From Prinsepia uniflora (lineage: Eukaryota; Streptophyta; Magnoliopsida; Rosales; Rosaceae), in the NCBI GenBank assembly GCA_032719365.1, contig CM064873.1, positions 49,536,955 to 49,600,954 on the forward strand: DNA of 64,000 nt, given 5' to 3'. The notes beneath the pieces were generated by a model. That model was not told the origin of the DNA. It made no database searches and worked only from the letters and a program-made list of their open reading frames with translations. Of the stretch, positions 23,097 to 35,339 are shown piece after piece. Made by a program: the position numbers and the translations under genes. Numbering within the stretch: position 1 is the stretch's first letter; each line of letters opens with the position of its first letter.

Positions 23097-25940
23097 TGAC
23101 AGGACCCACCCCGATTATCGCCTCGATAATCGGAAAGCATCCTGCTTCCGTCTGACAATCGAACCCAAAAGACCGGAAAACTAATTAATATTACAACACA
23201 CCCATTGTCAGACCAGGGAGATTAAACAAATACATCCGACTGGACGTCAAGTCCACAGTTTCACAGAGCAATATTACAAAACAAGTTAAAGAAACAAGTC
23301 CTACTCTGTGAACTAACTACTCCGCAACGGAAAACTTTATGCCTCCACCTCTGCCTCGGCGCTTGCCCCCACGCTTGTACCACGACCTGGAGGGAATTTA
23401 AAACAACAAAGTGTGAGTGGACCGAAACATAAGTTTTACAGAAACAGTTTTTCCGAAATCGGGTTCGCCCTCCAGTTTTGTAACACGCATGCATAACCAA
23501 ATATTCAAAATTTGCATCTTAAACTTTTGAAAACTCTTTTTCCGAAACACATGGAAAACGTTATAAGGGATCGTCATAACTCATGTAAAACCATTAATAA
23601 TGCCAGGTTCCAGAAACCGTCATTTTGAAACATTATTTGCACAAATCAAGTAAAACGTAAATCAATAATCACAATTATGCCGTTGGATCCATCCGAGTCT
23701 TTAAACTCAACATTAGGCCTTCCCGGGATATCAACGAGTCTTTAAACTCAAAACATGATTAATAGGCCTCGGGGGTATCATAATAATCGAGTCTTTAAAC
23801 TCACGAGTCTTTAAACTCAATTCGGGTCTTTAAACCCAATTTTCGGGCCCGCCCCCGTCATCAACATACCGGGTCTTTAAACCCAAAACCAGATCCAAAC
23901 ATTAACCGGGTCTTTAAACCCAAAACCGTTTTTAAACTCAATAAACCAGGATTCATCACAAACCTTTTTCTAACATTATTCCGAAAACATTTCTCATCAT
24001 GACATGACTCATGTCCGAATTCACATGCAAATCCCAACACATGCAATTCCCAAAAATTACCTCACAATGTGATCAAACATCATAAATCCGAAACATGCAT
24101 ATTCATATCCAGGTACTTAATCAAAATCATCACGCATGCATAAGCGAAAATCGTAACCTCGAAATGCGTGAAATACGGTAAATATCTCGAAAACGTGAAA
24201 ACACGTAAAACCGATATAACATATCACCATCATAAAATCATATGTAAAACCATGAGATAAATAAGCAAAATAGTCATGCATGCCCAATTTAGAAAATCAA
24301 AAGTCCACTCACAGTTTTAGGACGCGGCAATCGCGTCCCACGCGCTCCTCCGTAGCTTCGGAAGTGTCCGCGCCTGTAAAAACGTACAAGAGGGTTACAA
24401 ACAGCCTCAAATAGCTCGTATAATTTTTCCCTAATTTCCCCGGATTTTTCGGCGAAAATAAACTTAAAGACTTAATCTTCTGGACTCCCGAAATTATCCC
24501 GAATGACTCCCGAACAACTCGAATCCTAAAGGTAAAATGTTAATTGGACTGAAAGGAACAATTTCCATGTTGACCGTGATCGGAGATGACATCGCACGCG
24601 CCGTCACGCGCCGCCCAAAGTGGTTGCGCGTGAAGGCCACGCGCCATGCTACAGTGTCATCGTTCTTACCCGGATAGACTGATAAACGGGTCTATTACCC
24701 GTGACTCGACCCGACCAGTTCAAGCCCAATTCTCAATCAATTCCTCTCGTTTTTTGATCCTATTATTTTCTCTAATCCATAAATTTTAGGTCTGTATTGA
24801 TGATTAACCTCGACTGTCCCTAAATCGATGCAATCCAGACTCGAACAGACGAACGGGTCGTCACTCAGAACTCACCCAACCCAGTGCCACAATCAAATTA
24901 GCTTCACCAGCAGCTTAAGGGAACCCAGGCGAACCAAAACATCCAACCAATTAACCCCAAACTAACCTGGAAGTCGTCGTCCTCAACACTGCGTTTTTCC
25001 AGAAACTGGAACTTGAGTCCCTGAGCAAACCTTGATCAATCCTCCTTAATTCTTGCACGGTTGCGTTAGCAAGGATCCCAGAAGACTAATTCCACCCTCA
25101 GTTTGGTTCAACTCGCCTCAAAACCCAACCTTTGAATTTCCCTCCATTTCTGCGTTTTTTTCATCCCCGTCTCAGAACCTCGCTCAACTCTCTCTCAGAC
25201 TGCCCAAATGATCGAAATGAGTTCCCCGACTCAGTGACACTCAGCTAAACCCCTCAGAATGGAAGACAGCCCGTGGGAATCCACTGAACCTCTCTGGAAA
25301 CTGTTTCCCGCACACAGAGCCCACGGCCATTTTTAAAACTCCCCGTGCATTGAAGCTCTGCACAGCCACGATGGGGTGCTTCCAATGCCTCAATTTCCAT
25401 AAACAAAGTGTCTGATCCCTCCACCAAACCTTAAACAATTACACGCTCAACCCACGGCCGCACACTCTGTTTTTCCACGGTGGTGAACAGTACCCCGTGT
25501 GAAAAGACCAAAATGCCCTCAGGGCAAAAATTACCAAAATGCCCTCCAACTTCCGTGACCCGTAACTCGGTCATCCGACGTCCGTTTCGCGCGTGCCGCC
25601 TGTCGTTGTACTCAGGGCGCCAAGACGAACATAACGGTCTTTGAATCATATGGATATCAATTGTCAAACAAAAAGTCAACTTTTTCCCATATAACGTCCA
25701 AATTACGATAATGCCCCTGAACTTCCGAACATCATAACTTTCACCCTGTTCGTCCGAATCGAACGTGTCACCTGTCTATGAACTCGTGACGTCCTGAACT
25801 ACGTCACGGTCATCACTCAACGTCCGTTCGACCTCCCAATCAAAAAGTCAGTAAATTGACCATACGAATCACAAGGGTAAAAACGTCATTTTATTCAATA
25901 TTTTATAATATTACATTTCCAGAACGTCCGGGGCGTTACA
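23097..25940 (-). repeat. 3' LTR of element E
   Basis: 2,844 bp, TGACAGG to GTTACA on the plus strand. The candidate intron lies at complement 23387-24312 (donor GTGAGTGGAC at 24303-24312, complement GTCCACTCAC at 23413-23422). The hairpin array lies at 23695-23921. Confidence 0.95.
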
Positions 25941-25955
25941 ATCTCCCCCCCTTAA
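25941..25955 (-). other. Polypurine tract of element E
   Basis: In sense orientation the tract reads TAAGGGGGGGAGAT immediately before the 3' LTR. It is preceded by GGACGAAATTTC, a sequence typical of the 3' end of Tekay elements. Confidence 0.85.
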
Positions 25956-25974
25956 GAAATTTCGTCCCGAAATT

Positions 25975-28900
25975 TCAAGGAAACAAGTAGGGGAACTGTT
26001 CCCGCATCTGTGCCTCGGGTTCCCATGTGGCTTCCTCCATATTCTGGTTCCTCCAGAGAACCTTTACCTGAGGAACGGTCTTCCGACGTAGTACTTTATC
26101 CTTCCGATCTAAAATCTGCACCGGTTGTTCCTCAAAGCTCAAGTCATCTCGGAGTTCAATGGGTTGTTCCTCCAATACATGAGACGCGTCAAACACGTAT
26201 TTCCGCAACATCGACACATGGAAAACATCGTGGACCCTCGAAAGCTCTGGCGGTAGCGCCAACCTGTAGGCCACCGGGCCAATCCTCTCAGTGATCTCAT
26301 AAGGTCCGATATAACGAGGGCTCAACTTTCCTCGCCTGCCAAATCTCACCACACCCTTCCAAGGGGATAATTTCAGGAATACCCAATCTCCGACCGCAAA
26401 CTCAAGATCTCGAATCCGATGGTCCACATAGCTCTTTTGTCTGTCCTGGGCTGCCTTGAGCCGATCCCTGATGAGTTTGACCTTCTCGGTCGTCAGTTCC
26501 ACCAATTCGGATTTAGTCAGCTTCCTTTCACCCACATCCGTCCAACACAACGGGGTTCTGCACTGCCGTCCGTACAAGGCTTCGTATGGAGCCATCCCAA
26601 TGCTCGCCTGATAGCTGTTGTTGTAGGCAAATTCCATCAAGGCTAGATGTGACTCCCAAGTGTCCTGAAATTGTAGAACGCAAGCTCGCATCATATCCTC
26701 CAATGTCTGGATGGTCTGCTCAGACTGGCCGCCAGTCTGAGGATGAAATGCAGTACTGAAACGAAGTTTCGTCCCAAATGCTTCCTGTAGACTCTGCCAA
26801 AATCGAAAAGTAAACCTCGGGTCTCGGTCAGAAACTATTGATTCCGGTGTACCGTGCAGACGAATGATCTCGCCGATAAACAACTGGGCCAACTGTGTCA
26901 TCCTGAAGTTCTCTCGCACTGGCAAGAAATGAGCTGATTTCGTAAGCCTGTCCACAATCACCCAAACTCCATCGTGACCCCTGGGTGTCCTAGGAAGTCC
27001 AAACACAAAATCCATCGTCAAGTGATCCCATTTCCACTCCGGAATAGGTAGTGGTTGCAAGGCTCCATAAGGTCGTTGTCTTTCAGCCTTCACTTGCTGG
27101 CAAATCAGACACCTGCTGACAAACTCGGCAATCTCCCGTTTCATCCCTAGCCACCAGTAGTGCTCTCGTAAGGTACGATACATCTTGGTCCCACCAGGAT
27201 GCATCGCGTAGGCCGAACTATGAGCTTCGTCCAAGATCTCCTTCTTCAGTGCCTCAACGTCGGGCACACACAACCGTCCTTCTTTTAGCAAAGCTCCATC
27301 CTCCCTGACTGTAAAATCCAGCCGTTCACCGGCTTCCACTTCAATCCGAAGTACACATGGGACAGGATCTTGAGATTGAGCCTCAACGATCCGATCGATC
27401 AGAAGTGGTCTCACATGAAAGCTAGCCAGTAAAACAGCTTGGCCATCCAAGCCCAGATCAATGCAAGTCTTACGGAGTTCAACCAAAAGTGGTAAATGAA
27501 CCGTCCGCAGATGTGCTACATAATGCGTTGACTTCCGGCTTAGAGCATCAGCCACCACATTGGCTTTTCCCGGGTGGTACTCAATCGTGCAATCATAATC
27601 CTTAATTAGCTCTAGCCACCGTCGCTGCCTCACATTTAACTCCTTCTGAGTGAAAAAGTACTTCAGGCTTTTGTGATCCGTGAACATTCTGCAAGTCGCA
27701 CCATACAGGTGATGTCTCCAAATTTTTAACGCATGCACGACAGCAGCTAACTCCAAGTCATGCGTCGGATAATTGCGCTCATGCGGTTTCAACTGGCGCG
27801 AAGCATAGGCGATCACTTTCCCATGCTGCATTAGTACACATCCCAAACCCTGTAAGGATGCATCACTGTACACCTCAAACTCCCCACTATCGTCTGGAAG
27901 GGTCAGTATGGGAGCAGATGTCAACCTTTCCTTTAGCTCCCGAAAACTACGCTCACAATCGTCATCCCACTCAAACTTGACTCCCTTCCGCGTCAGTCGT
28001 GTCAACGGGGTAGCAATGGTAGAGAAACCCTCTACAAACCTCCTGTAATAGCCAGCCAAACCCAAGAAACTTCTGACTTCAGTGACGGTCCTCGGTTGTT
28101 CCCATTTCGCCACTGCCTCAATTTTCTGAGAATCCACACTGATCCCGTCAGTTGAGATCACATGCCCCAAGAAACTCACGCTCGTCAACCAAAACTGACA
28201 TTTGCTGAGCTTCGCGTACAACTGGTTTTCCCTCAAGGTACCTAGCACCATCCTTAAGTGCTCCTCGTGCGCTTCCGCACTCCTCGAGCGCTTCCGCACT
28301 CCTCGAGTAGACTAGGATATCGTCAATAAACACGATGACAAAACGATCCAAGTAAGGCTGCAACACTCGGTTCATCAAATCCATAAACGCTGCGGGTGCG
28401 TTGGTCAAACCAAACGGCATCACAAGGAACTCATAATGACCATATCGGGTCCTAAAGGCTGTCTTGGGTACATCCTCACCCTTAACCCGCAACTGATGAT
28501 ACCCAGAACGTAGATCAATTTTGGAGAAGTACTGCGCTCCTCGCAGTTGATCAAACAAATCATCGATCCGAGGAAACGGGTATTTGTTCCTAACTGTTAC
28601 TTTATTCAGTTGCCTGTAATCGATGCAGAGTCTCAAACTTCCATCCTTTTTCTTCACAAACAACACCGGGGCTCCCTAGGGGGATACACTCGGTCGAATA
28701 AATCCCATCTCAAGTAATTCTTGTAACTGCGCCTTCAGTTCTTTCAACTCAGCTGGCGCCATACGATACGGAGTCTGAGAGATAGGTTGCGTACCTGGAA
28801 CCAGATCAATAGTGAACTCGACATCTCGATGCGGTGGCAATCCCGGTAGATCCTCCGGAAAGACATTCGGGAACTCCCGTACAATCGGTATATCCTCCAC

Positions 28901-29113
28901 CCTCAATGGTGCAGCTCGTGAGTCCAACACTTGGGCTAAGTATCCCTGGCACCCCTTCCTCAACAACTTACTTGCCTTCAGGGCAGAAATCACTCCGACA
29001 GGAGTGGCTCGCTGAATTCCCTGAAAAGTGGTTTCCGGTAACCCCGGGCTCCGAAAAGTAACCTTCTTATCGACACATTCGATAGAAGCATGATGAAGCG
29101 TCAGCCAGTCCAT
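25975..29113 (-). pseudogene. Element E pol: reverse transcriptase, RNase H, integrase, chromodomain (broken)
   Basis: The long 3' frame (25975-28299) encodes the end of reverse transcriptase, RNase H (with YSDAS and the TDHKSL box), integrase with an HHCC zinc finger (CLICQQVK), the DDE core (MDFV, VSDRDPRF, the E of GGQSEQ) and a C-terminal chromodomain (VKVLWRN, EEATWEPE). The 5' frame (28148-28666) holds the reverse-transcriptase core with YRQLNK and the catalytic FIDDILVYS. The protease-RT linker is at 28676-29113. Breaks are: a one-base frameshift near 29103-29110 at the end of the protease region, an in-frame TAG at 28676-28678 just before the RT core, and a 19-bp tandem duplication at 28269-28306 just after the FIDD box. 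The enzymes would copy element RNA and insert the DNA; the chromodomain normally targets heterochromatin. Confidence 0.9.
28269..28306. repeat. 19-bp tandem duplication breaking the reverse transcriptase frame
   Basis: Two perfect copies (28269-28287, 28288-28306) of a 19-base unit starting GCGCTTCCGCAC. Nineteen is not a multiple of three, so the duplication alone moves the frame. Confidence 0.9.
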
Positions 29114-30453
29114 CCCAAAATGACATCAAAGTCGTGCAAGTCTAAGAGTATCAAATCTGCCATCAGACCAACATCACCTACCATTACGGGACACTCCCGC
29201 AACACTTGATTTACCACAAATACATCCCCCGTGGGTGTGCTCACACCCAAGTCACAGTCTAAGGCGGACACCTCTCTACCCGCCAACAACTCACAGTTCC
29301 GTGAAATAGATGAATGAGTAGCTCCGGGATCAATTAAAGCACAAACATCATGCCCAAAGATCGTGAGTGTACCTGTCACAACACCAGGCGCTGCCCTGGC
29401 CTCCTGCTGCGTAACAGCAAAAACTCGGGCCTGTGGTCCAGCTGCTCGCCCACGGCCCCGGCCCCTCTGTCCATTAGCCGCTCCAGTACCACCTCCTCGA
29501 GTGCTCCCAGTCCCAGAAACTGCAGCTGTGCTCCGTCCCTGCTCTGCTCCACCCCGACCTGCGCCACCACCCTGTGGCAAAGACGGACACTCCCTCCGAT
29601 AGTGGCCCCGCTTGCCACAGAAGAAACAGATAACACTGGAAGCATCTCGAACGAAACCACCACCCTGCCGTCCCGTGGAAGCAACAAAAGTCGAGCTCGC
29701 CTGCGGAGCAGTCTGCGCCCTGGGCGCTCGGAATCCGGAACCCTGATAGTTACCAGGCCTACCATAACGATCATTGCCTGCAGATGAGGCTCCATTATAA
29801 CGTCCCTTCTTCGGGGCCCTCTGACCATATGATCCAGGATACGAACGCTCGCGACGTTGTCCACCACCAGAATACTGTGGACGTGTCGGGAGACTAGCCT
29901 CAACCCGCACCGCGGCATCAGACAACTCCCTGAGAGTAGCAAAAGCTCCGTCTGTCACAATGGCCCGTATCTCACCCCGTAGGCCAAGCTCAAACCTACG
30001 ACATTTCTCAGCCTCGGTAGATACAAAGGTAGGCGCAAAACGAGCTAGCATCTGAAATTTCTGCTCATACTCAGCTACGGACATGCTCCCCTGCTGGAGC
30101 TGCAGAAACTCGGTCTCCCTAGCATCACGGAAAGAACGGGGATAATGCTGATCCAGAAACCGTTCACGAAAGGCCTCCCAAGTCACTGTACGGGCATCCC
30201 AACCCGACAACTCCAGAGTGTACCACCACTCATAAGCAGATCCATCAAGTAAAAATGTGGCCAACACCACACGCTCCTCATGAGGACAGTGCATCACAGT
30301 GAAAATCCGCTCAATCCGAGAAATCCAACGGTGAGCATCCTCGGGATCCGCTCCACCACTAAACACCGTAGCCCCAAGACGCTGGGCTCGCTCGATCGAA
30401 GTACTCTCGGCATCGCCATCAGGTCGTGGAGAGGGTTCGCGTCGCGGAGGCAT
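29101..30453 (-). CDS. Element E gag-protease
   Basis: The start is the ATG at 30453, whose product begins MPPRREPSPR like the gag of C3. The frame is also open upstream through the primer site. The 450-residue product has the gag capsid-like region (about 20-200; WWYTLELSGW, RFELGLRGEI), a low-complexity Arg/Gly-rich linker, a CCHC zinc knuckle CFFCGKRGHYRREC (about 276-289) and the start of an aspartic protease. The protease motif is DPGATH (from about residue 375), with Pro where retroviral proteases have Ser or Thr; as I recall, this recurs in plant chromoviruses. The frame ends shortly after ILG because of a one-base shift. Gag packages element RNA. Confidence 0.9.
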   Translation of the reverse strand: MPPRREPSPRPDGDAESTSIERAQRLGATVFSGGADPEDAHRWISRIERIFTVMHCPHEERVVLATFLLDGSAYEWWYTLELSGWDARTVTWEAFRERFLDQHYPRSFRDARETEFLQLQQGSMSVAEYEQKFQMLARFAPTFVSTEAEKCRRFELGLRGEIRAIVTDGAFATLRELSDAAVRVEASLPTRPQYSGGGQRRERSYPGSYGQRAPKKGRYNGASSAGNDRYGRPGNYQGSGFRAPRAQTAPQASSTFVASTGRQGGGFVRDASSVICFFCGKRGHYRRECPSLPQGGGAGRGGAEQGRSTAAVSGTGSTRGGGTGAANGQRGRGRGRAAGPQARVFAVTQQEARAAPGVVTGTLTIFGHDVCALIDPGATHSSISRNCELLAGREVSALDCDLGVSTPTGDVFVVNQVLRECPVMVGDVGLMADLILLDLHDFDVILGWTG

Positions 30454-30540
30454 GATCGGTCGTCCTTCTCTCTGAAAGAGGCATAAGTTAGTACAATAAT
30501 CAAGGCATACCCGAGTGCCGGACTCGAATCGTAAACCTAG

Positions 30541-30552
30541 GCTCTGATACCA
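30541..30552 (-). other. Primer-binding site of element E (initiator tRNA-Met)
   Basis: GCTCTGATACCA on the plus strand is the exact reverse complement of TGGTATCAGAGC, the site matching the 3' end of plant initiator tRNA-Met. It lies two bases from the 5' LTR. Confidence 0.95.
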
Positions 30553-30554
30553 AT

Positions 30555-33398
30555 TGACAGGACCCACCCCGATTATCGCCTCGATAATCGGAAAGCATCC
30601 TGCTCCCGTCTGACAATCGAACCCAAAAGACCGGAAAACTAATTAATATTACAACACACCCATTGTCAGATCAGGGAGATTAAACAAATACATCCGACTG
30701 GACGTCAAGTCCACAGTTTCACAGAGCAATATTACAAAACAAGTTAAAGAAACAAGTCCTACTTTGTGAACTAACTACTCCGCAACGGAAAACTTTATGC
30801 CTCCGCCTCTGCCTCGGCGCTTGCCCCCACGCTTGTACCACGACCTGGAGGGAATTTAAAACAACAAAGTGTGAGTGGACCGAAACATAAGTTTTACAGA
30901 AACAGTTTTCCGAAATCGGGTTCGCCCTCCAGTTTTGTAACACGCATGCATAACCAAATATTCAAAATTTGCATATTAAACTTTTGAAAACTCTTTTTCC
31001 GAAACACATGGAAAACGTTATAAGGGATCTTCATAACTCATGTAAAACCATTAATAATGCCAGGTTCCAGAAACCGTCATTTTGAAACATTATTTGCACA
31101 AATCAAGTAAAACGTAAATCAATAATCACAATTATGCCGTTGGATCCATCCGAGTCTTTAAACTCAACATTAGGCCTTCCCGGGATATCAACGAGTCTTT
31201 AAACTCAAAACATGATTAATAGGCCTCGGGGGTATCATAATAATTGAGTCTTTAAACTCACGAGCCTTTAAACTCAATTCAGGTCTTTAAACCCAATTTT
31301 TGGGCCCGCCCCCGTCATCAACATACCGGGTCTTTAAACCCAAAACCAGATCCAACCATTAACCAGGTCTTTAAACCCAAAACCATTTTTAAACTCAATA
31401 AACCAGGATTCATCACAAACCTTTTTCCAACATTATTCCGAAAACATTTCTCATCATGACAGGACTCATGTCCGAATTCACATGCAAATCCCAACACATG
31501 CAATTTCCAAAAATTACCTCACAATGTGATCAAACATCATAAATCCGAAACATGCATATTCATATCCAGGTACTTAATCAAAATCATCACGCATGCATAA
31601 GCGAAAACCGTAACCCCGAAATGCGTGAAATACGGTAAACATCTCGAAAACGTGAAAAACACGTAAAACCGATATAACATATCACCATCATAAAATCATA
31701 TGTAAAACCATGAGATAAATAAGCAAAATAGTCATGCATGCCCAATTTAGAAAATCAAAAGTCCACTCACAGTCTTAGGACGCGTCAATCGCGTCCCACG
31801 CGCTCCTCCGTAGCTTCGGAAGTGTCCGGGCCTGTAAAAACGTACAAGAGGGTTACAAACAGCCTCAAATAGCTCGTATAATTTTTCCCTAATTTCCCCG
31901 GATTTTTCGGCGAAAGTAAACTTAAAGACTTAATCTTCCGGACTCCCGAAATTATCCCGAATGACTCCCGAACAACTCGAATCCTAAAGGTAAAATGTTA
32001 ATTGGACTGAAAGGAACAATTTCCATGTTGACCGTGATCGGAGATGACATCGCACGCGCCGTCACGCGCCGCCCAAAGTGGCTGCGCGTGAAGGCCACGC
32101 GCCATGCTACAGTGTCATCGTTCTTACCCGGATAGACTGATAAACGGGTCTATTACACGCGACTCGACCCGACCAGTTCAAGCCCAATTCTCAATCAATT
32201 CCTCTCATTTTTTGATCCTATTATCTTCTCTAATCCATAAATTTTAGGTCTGTATTGATGATTAACCTCGACTGTCCCTAAATCGATGCAATCCAGACTC
32301 GAACAGACGAACGGGTCGTCACTCAGAACTCACCCAACCCAGTGCCACAATCAAATTAGCTTCACCAGCAGCTTAAGGGAACCCAGGCGAACCAAAACAT
32401 CCAACCAATTAACCCCAAACTAACCTGGAAGTCGTCGTCCTCAACACTGCGTTTTTCCAGAAACTGGAACTTGAGTCCCTGAGCAAACCTTGATCAATCC
32501 TCCTTAATTCTTGCACGGTTGCGTTAGCAAGGATCCCAGAAGACTAATTCCACCCTCAGTTTGGTTCAACTCGCCTCAAAACCCAACCTTTGAATTTCCC
32601 TCCATTTCTGCGTTTTTTTCATCCCCGTCTCAGAACCTCGCTCAACTCTCTCTCAGACTGTCCAAATGATCGAAATGAGTTCCCCGACTCAGTGACACTC
32701 AGCTAAACCCCTCAGAATGGAAGACAGCCCGTGGGAATCCACTGAACCTCTCTGGAAACTGTTTCCCGCACACAGAGCCCACGACCATTTTTAAAACTCC
32801 CCGTGCACTGAAGCTCTGCACAGCCACGATGGGGTGCTTCCAATGCCTCAATTTCCATAAACAAAGTGTCTGATCCCTCCACCAAACCTTAAACAATTGC
32901 ACGCTCAACCCACGGCCGCACACTCTGTTTTTCCACGGTGGTGAACAGTACCCCGTGTGAAAAGACCAAAATGCCCTCAGGGCAAAAATTACCAAAATGC
33001 CCTCCAACTTCCGTGACCCGTAACTCGGTCATCCGACGTCCGTTTCGCGCGTGCCGCCTGTCGTTGTACTCAGGGCGTCAAGATGAACATAACGGTCTTT
33101 GAATCATATGGATATCAATTGTCAAACAAAAAGTCAACTTTTTCCCATATAACGTCCAAATTACGATAATGCCCCTGAACTTCCGAACATCATAACTTTC
33201 ACCCTATTCGTCCGAATCGAACGTGCCACCTGTCTATGAACTCGTGACGTCCCGAACTACGTCACGGTCATCGCTCAACGTCCGTTCGACCTCCCAATCA
33301 AAAAGTCAGTAAATTGACCATACGAATCACAAGGGTAAAAACGTCATTTTATTCAATATTTTATAATATTACATTTCCAGAACGTCCGGGGCGTTACA
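30555..33398 (-). repeat. 5' LTR of element E
   Basis: 2,844 bp. In sense orientation U3 is at the right. A TTTTAAAAA box near 32786-32794 is a possible TATA. The candidate intron is complement 30845-31770: donor GTGAGTGGAC (31761-31770), complement GTCCACTCAC (30871-30880), GGAGGG stem partner (30925-30930), acceptor CCCTCCAG (30845-30852). The hairpin array lies at 31152-31378, closed by GTTGGATC/GATCCAAC (31139-31146, 31349-31356). Confidence 0.95.
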
Positions 33399-34586
33399 GC
33401 TTTTAAATAAACCACCAAACATGTAACAAACCGTCATGAAATTCGGGATTAATTAGAGATAATTATGATCAATTAAGGAGTAATTAGGGATTATCGTGAC
33501 TAATCTGGGATTAGTCAAGGAATTCAAACGGACAGTGTAAAATGACGATTTTGCTCTTGAAAATGGGTAAAATGTTGACTTTTGACATGGGGATTCAAAT
33601 ACACAAGGACCGAGAACCATTACGTAGATCAGGACGTTTCGAGTCCATAGACAAGAGGCACGTCGAAATCGGACGTTCGACGGGAAAATTACGGATCATA
33701 GACGGTTTTGGATACTATTTATAATGACACGTTTTACAAGGCAAAGTAGTCATTTTTCCTTTAGTGTGGGTCCAAATATTTTGTGTAGGCCCAATGAGTG
33801 ACAAGTGTCACTCATCCATTGCTCACTAACACACATGCATGCATACCATCACCCTTCATTCTCCTATTCTCCATTCTTCCTAACCCGTGAAACTCACAAA
33901 CCCACAACCCCAATCCTTTCCCCTTAGCGGTTCTGAGCCGAGAGAGAGTGACATAGGGTGACTGAGAGGCTTGGAGATGGTGAGGAGGTGGCAGGACCGC
34001 CGTGGACGGCAGAGGAGTCGCGGGAAAAAGGTAAAACTATAAACCATTTTTAGTTCAAAACTGGAAAATCATGTTTTGATGTTGTTGACCGTTTTGGAGG
34101 ATTGGACGAGGTTCTAGGCAGTGTGACGAGTCGATTAGGATGGTTTCAAAGGCAACGGTGGCCTGTGATGACTGGATACGACAAAGGAAAAATGACGATC
34201 ACTGTTCATCATTCAACATGTACATTCGAGTCCTTATCTTGGAATTCTGGGTTTATAGAACTAATCTAGGGAGTGAGACAAAGAGAATGGAAGAAAAATG
34301 TAGTGATTAGGTGGTCGGATGGCAAAGAACCGGCCCGATCAGGGTCGCGGGTCTGCACGACCCAGTTCAGAGAAACGGGTGACCCGGACGAAGGTTGAAG
34401 ACGATGATGATGTCATCATCTGACAGGTGTCAGAGGTGGACTAGTCATGGATCGATACATGTCACATGTTAGTGCACAATCAACACTAATATGTCAGTGA
34501 TGTGGCCCAATCACAGGCTGCCACTTGTCACCTACATGTTAGAGACGTGGACCAGTAGGATGTTGACATATGGCGTTGTCCGATTT

Positions 34587-34698
34587 GACAGGTGTCAGAT
34601 TTCACAAGTGTCAGATTTGACAGCTGTAAGATCTGACAAGTGTCAGAATTGACAGCGATCAGATCTGACAAGTGTCAGATTTGACAGCTGTTAGAACT
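34587..34698 (+). repeat. 16-bp tandem repeat of near-palindromes (7 units)
   Basis: Units start at 34587, 34603, 34619, 34635, 34651, 34667 and 34683, an exact 16-bp period. The core is TGACARSTGTCA-like (for example TGACAAGTGTCA). Each unit is itself an inverted repeat. Confidence 0.85.
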
Positions 34699-35339
34699 TG
34701 TTAGGCCAATGTAAGTGATGATGTCATGTTAATTGTTGACCGCTAACGTCAGCGTTGACTTTACTGACGTCAGCGTTGACTTTAACCAGCGTTGACTTTG
34801 TGTTGACCACGCGCATGGGGCGTGTGGGCATGAATTTCGAGGTAAGACCAGTGCCATTTTAAAGGTTTCGATGATCCGGATCCAACGGTGGTGGTTTTGG
34901 GTCGATCGGAGATCGTTAGGTTGGTTAAATCGAGGTTTTTAGCCTCAAAAAGTGTTTTCGGGATGAATTCCCACGCTGGTACTGTTCATAGGTCTTAGGT
35001 ATGACATCATAGAGTCCGTTAGTGACCTTTGGGTATGATTTGGACATGTCCAGAGTTCTGGAGTTGGTTATTTAGCCCTAGAAAGGCTTATACATGTGTG
35101 TCGAGGAGTAGTTAGGACAGTCTGTGAGTGAACATTTGCTTTAAAAAATATGATGCATGCATAACTACTTTATATGTTTTATATGTGTGATTTCTATGAA
35201 TATGATTGTGAGGCTTGGTTTACGTATTTGCAAGTATTTTGAGGTTATGATTTTATATTGTATTTTCATACGTGTTGTGTTTTTAATGGTGTTTTAATGG
35301 AATGGTTTTGGATTTGGAAATATGGAATCGGGCATGAGA

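Larger units (their letters stand above)
23097..33398 (-). mobile_element. Near-complete Tekay/Del chromovirus retrotransposon E
   Basis: A 10,302-bp element on the minus strand with target duplications GCTTT (23092-23096, 33399-33403). The order in its own sense is 5' LTR (30555-33398), tRNA-Met primer site, gag, protease, reverse transcriptase, RNase H, integrase, chromodomain, polypurine tract, 3' LTR (23097-25940). Both LTRs are exactly 2,844 bp and differ at about 40 places by eye (about 98.5% identity, mostly transitions), so insertion is recent. Three lesions break the polyprotein, so this copy is probably not autonomous. Confidence 0.95.

Noticed and set aside
29376..29942. A 188-codon open frame on the minus strand
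   Set aside because: It is the gag region of element E read in another frame of the same strand. The gag frame has the zinc knuckle and family motifs.
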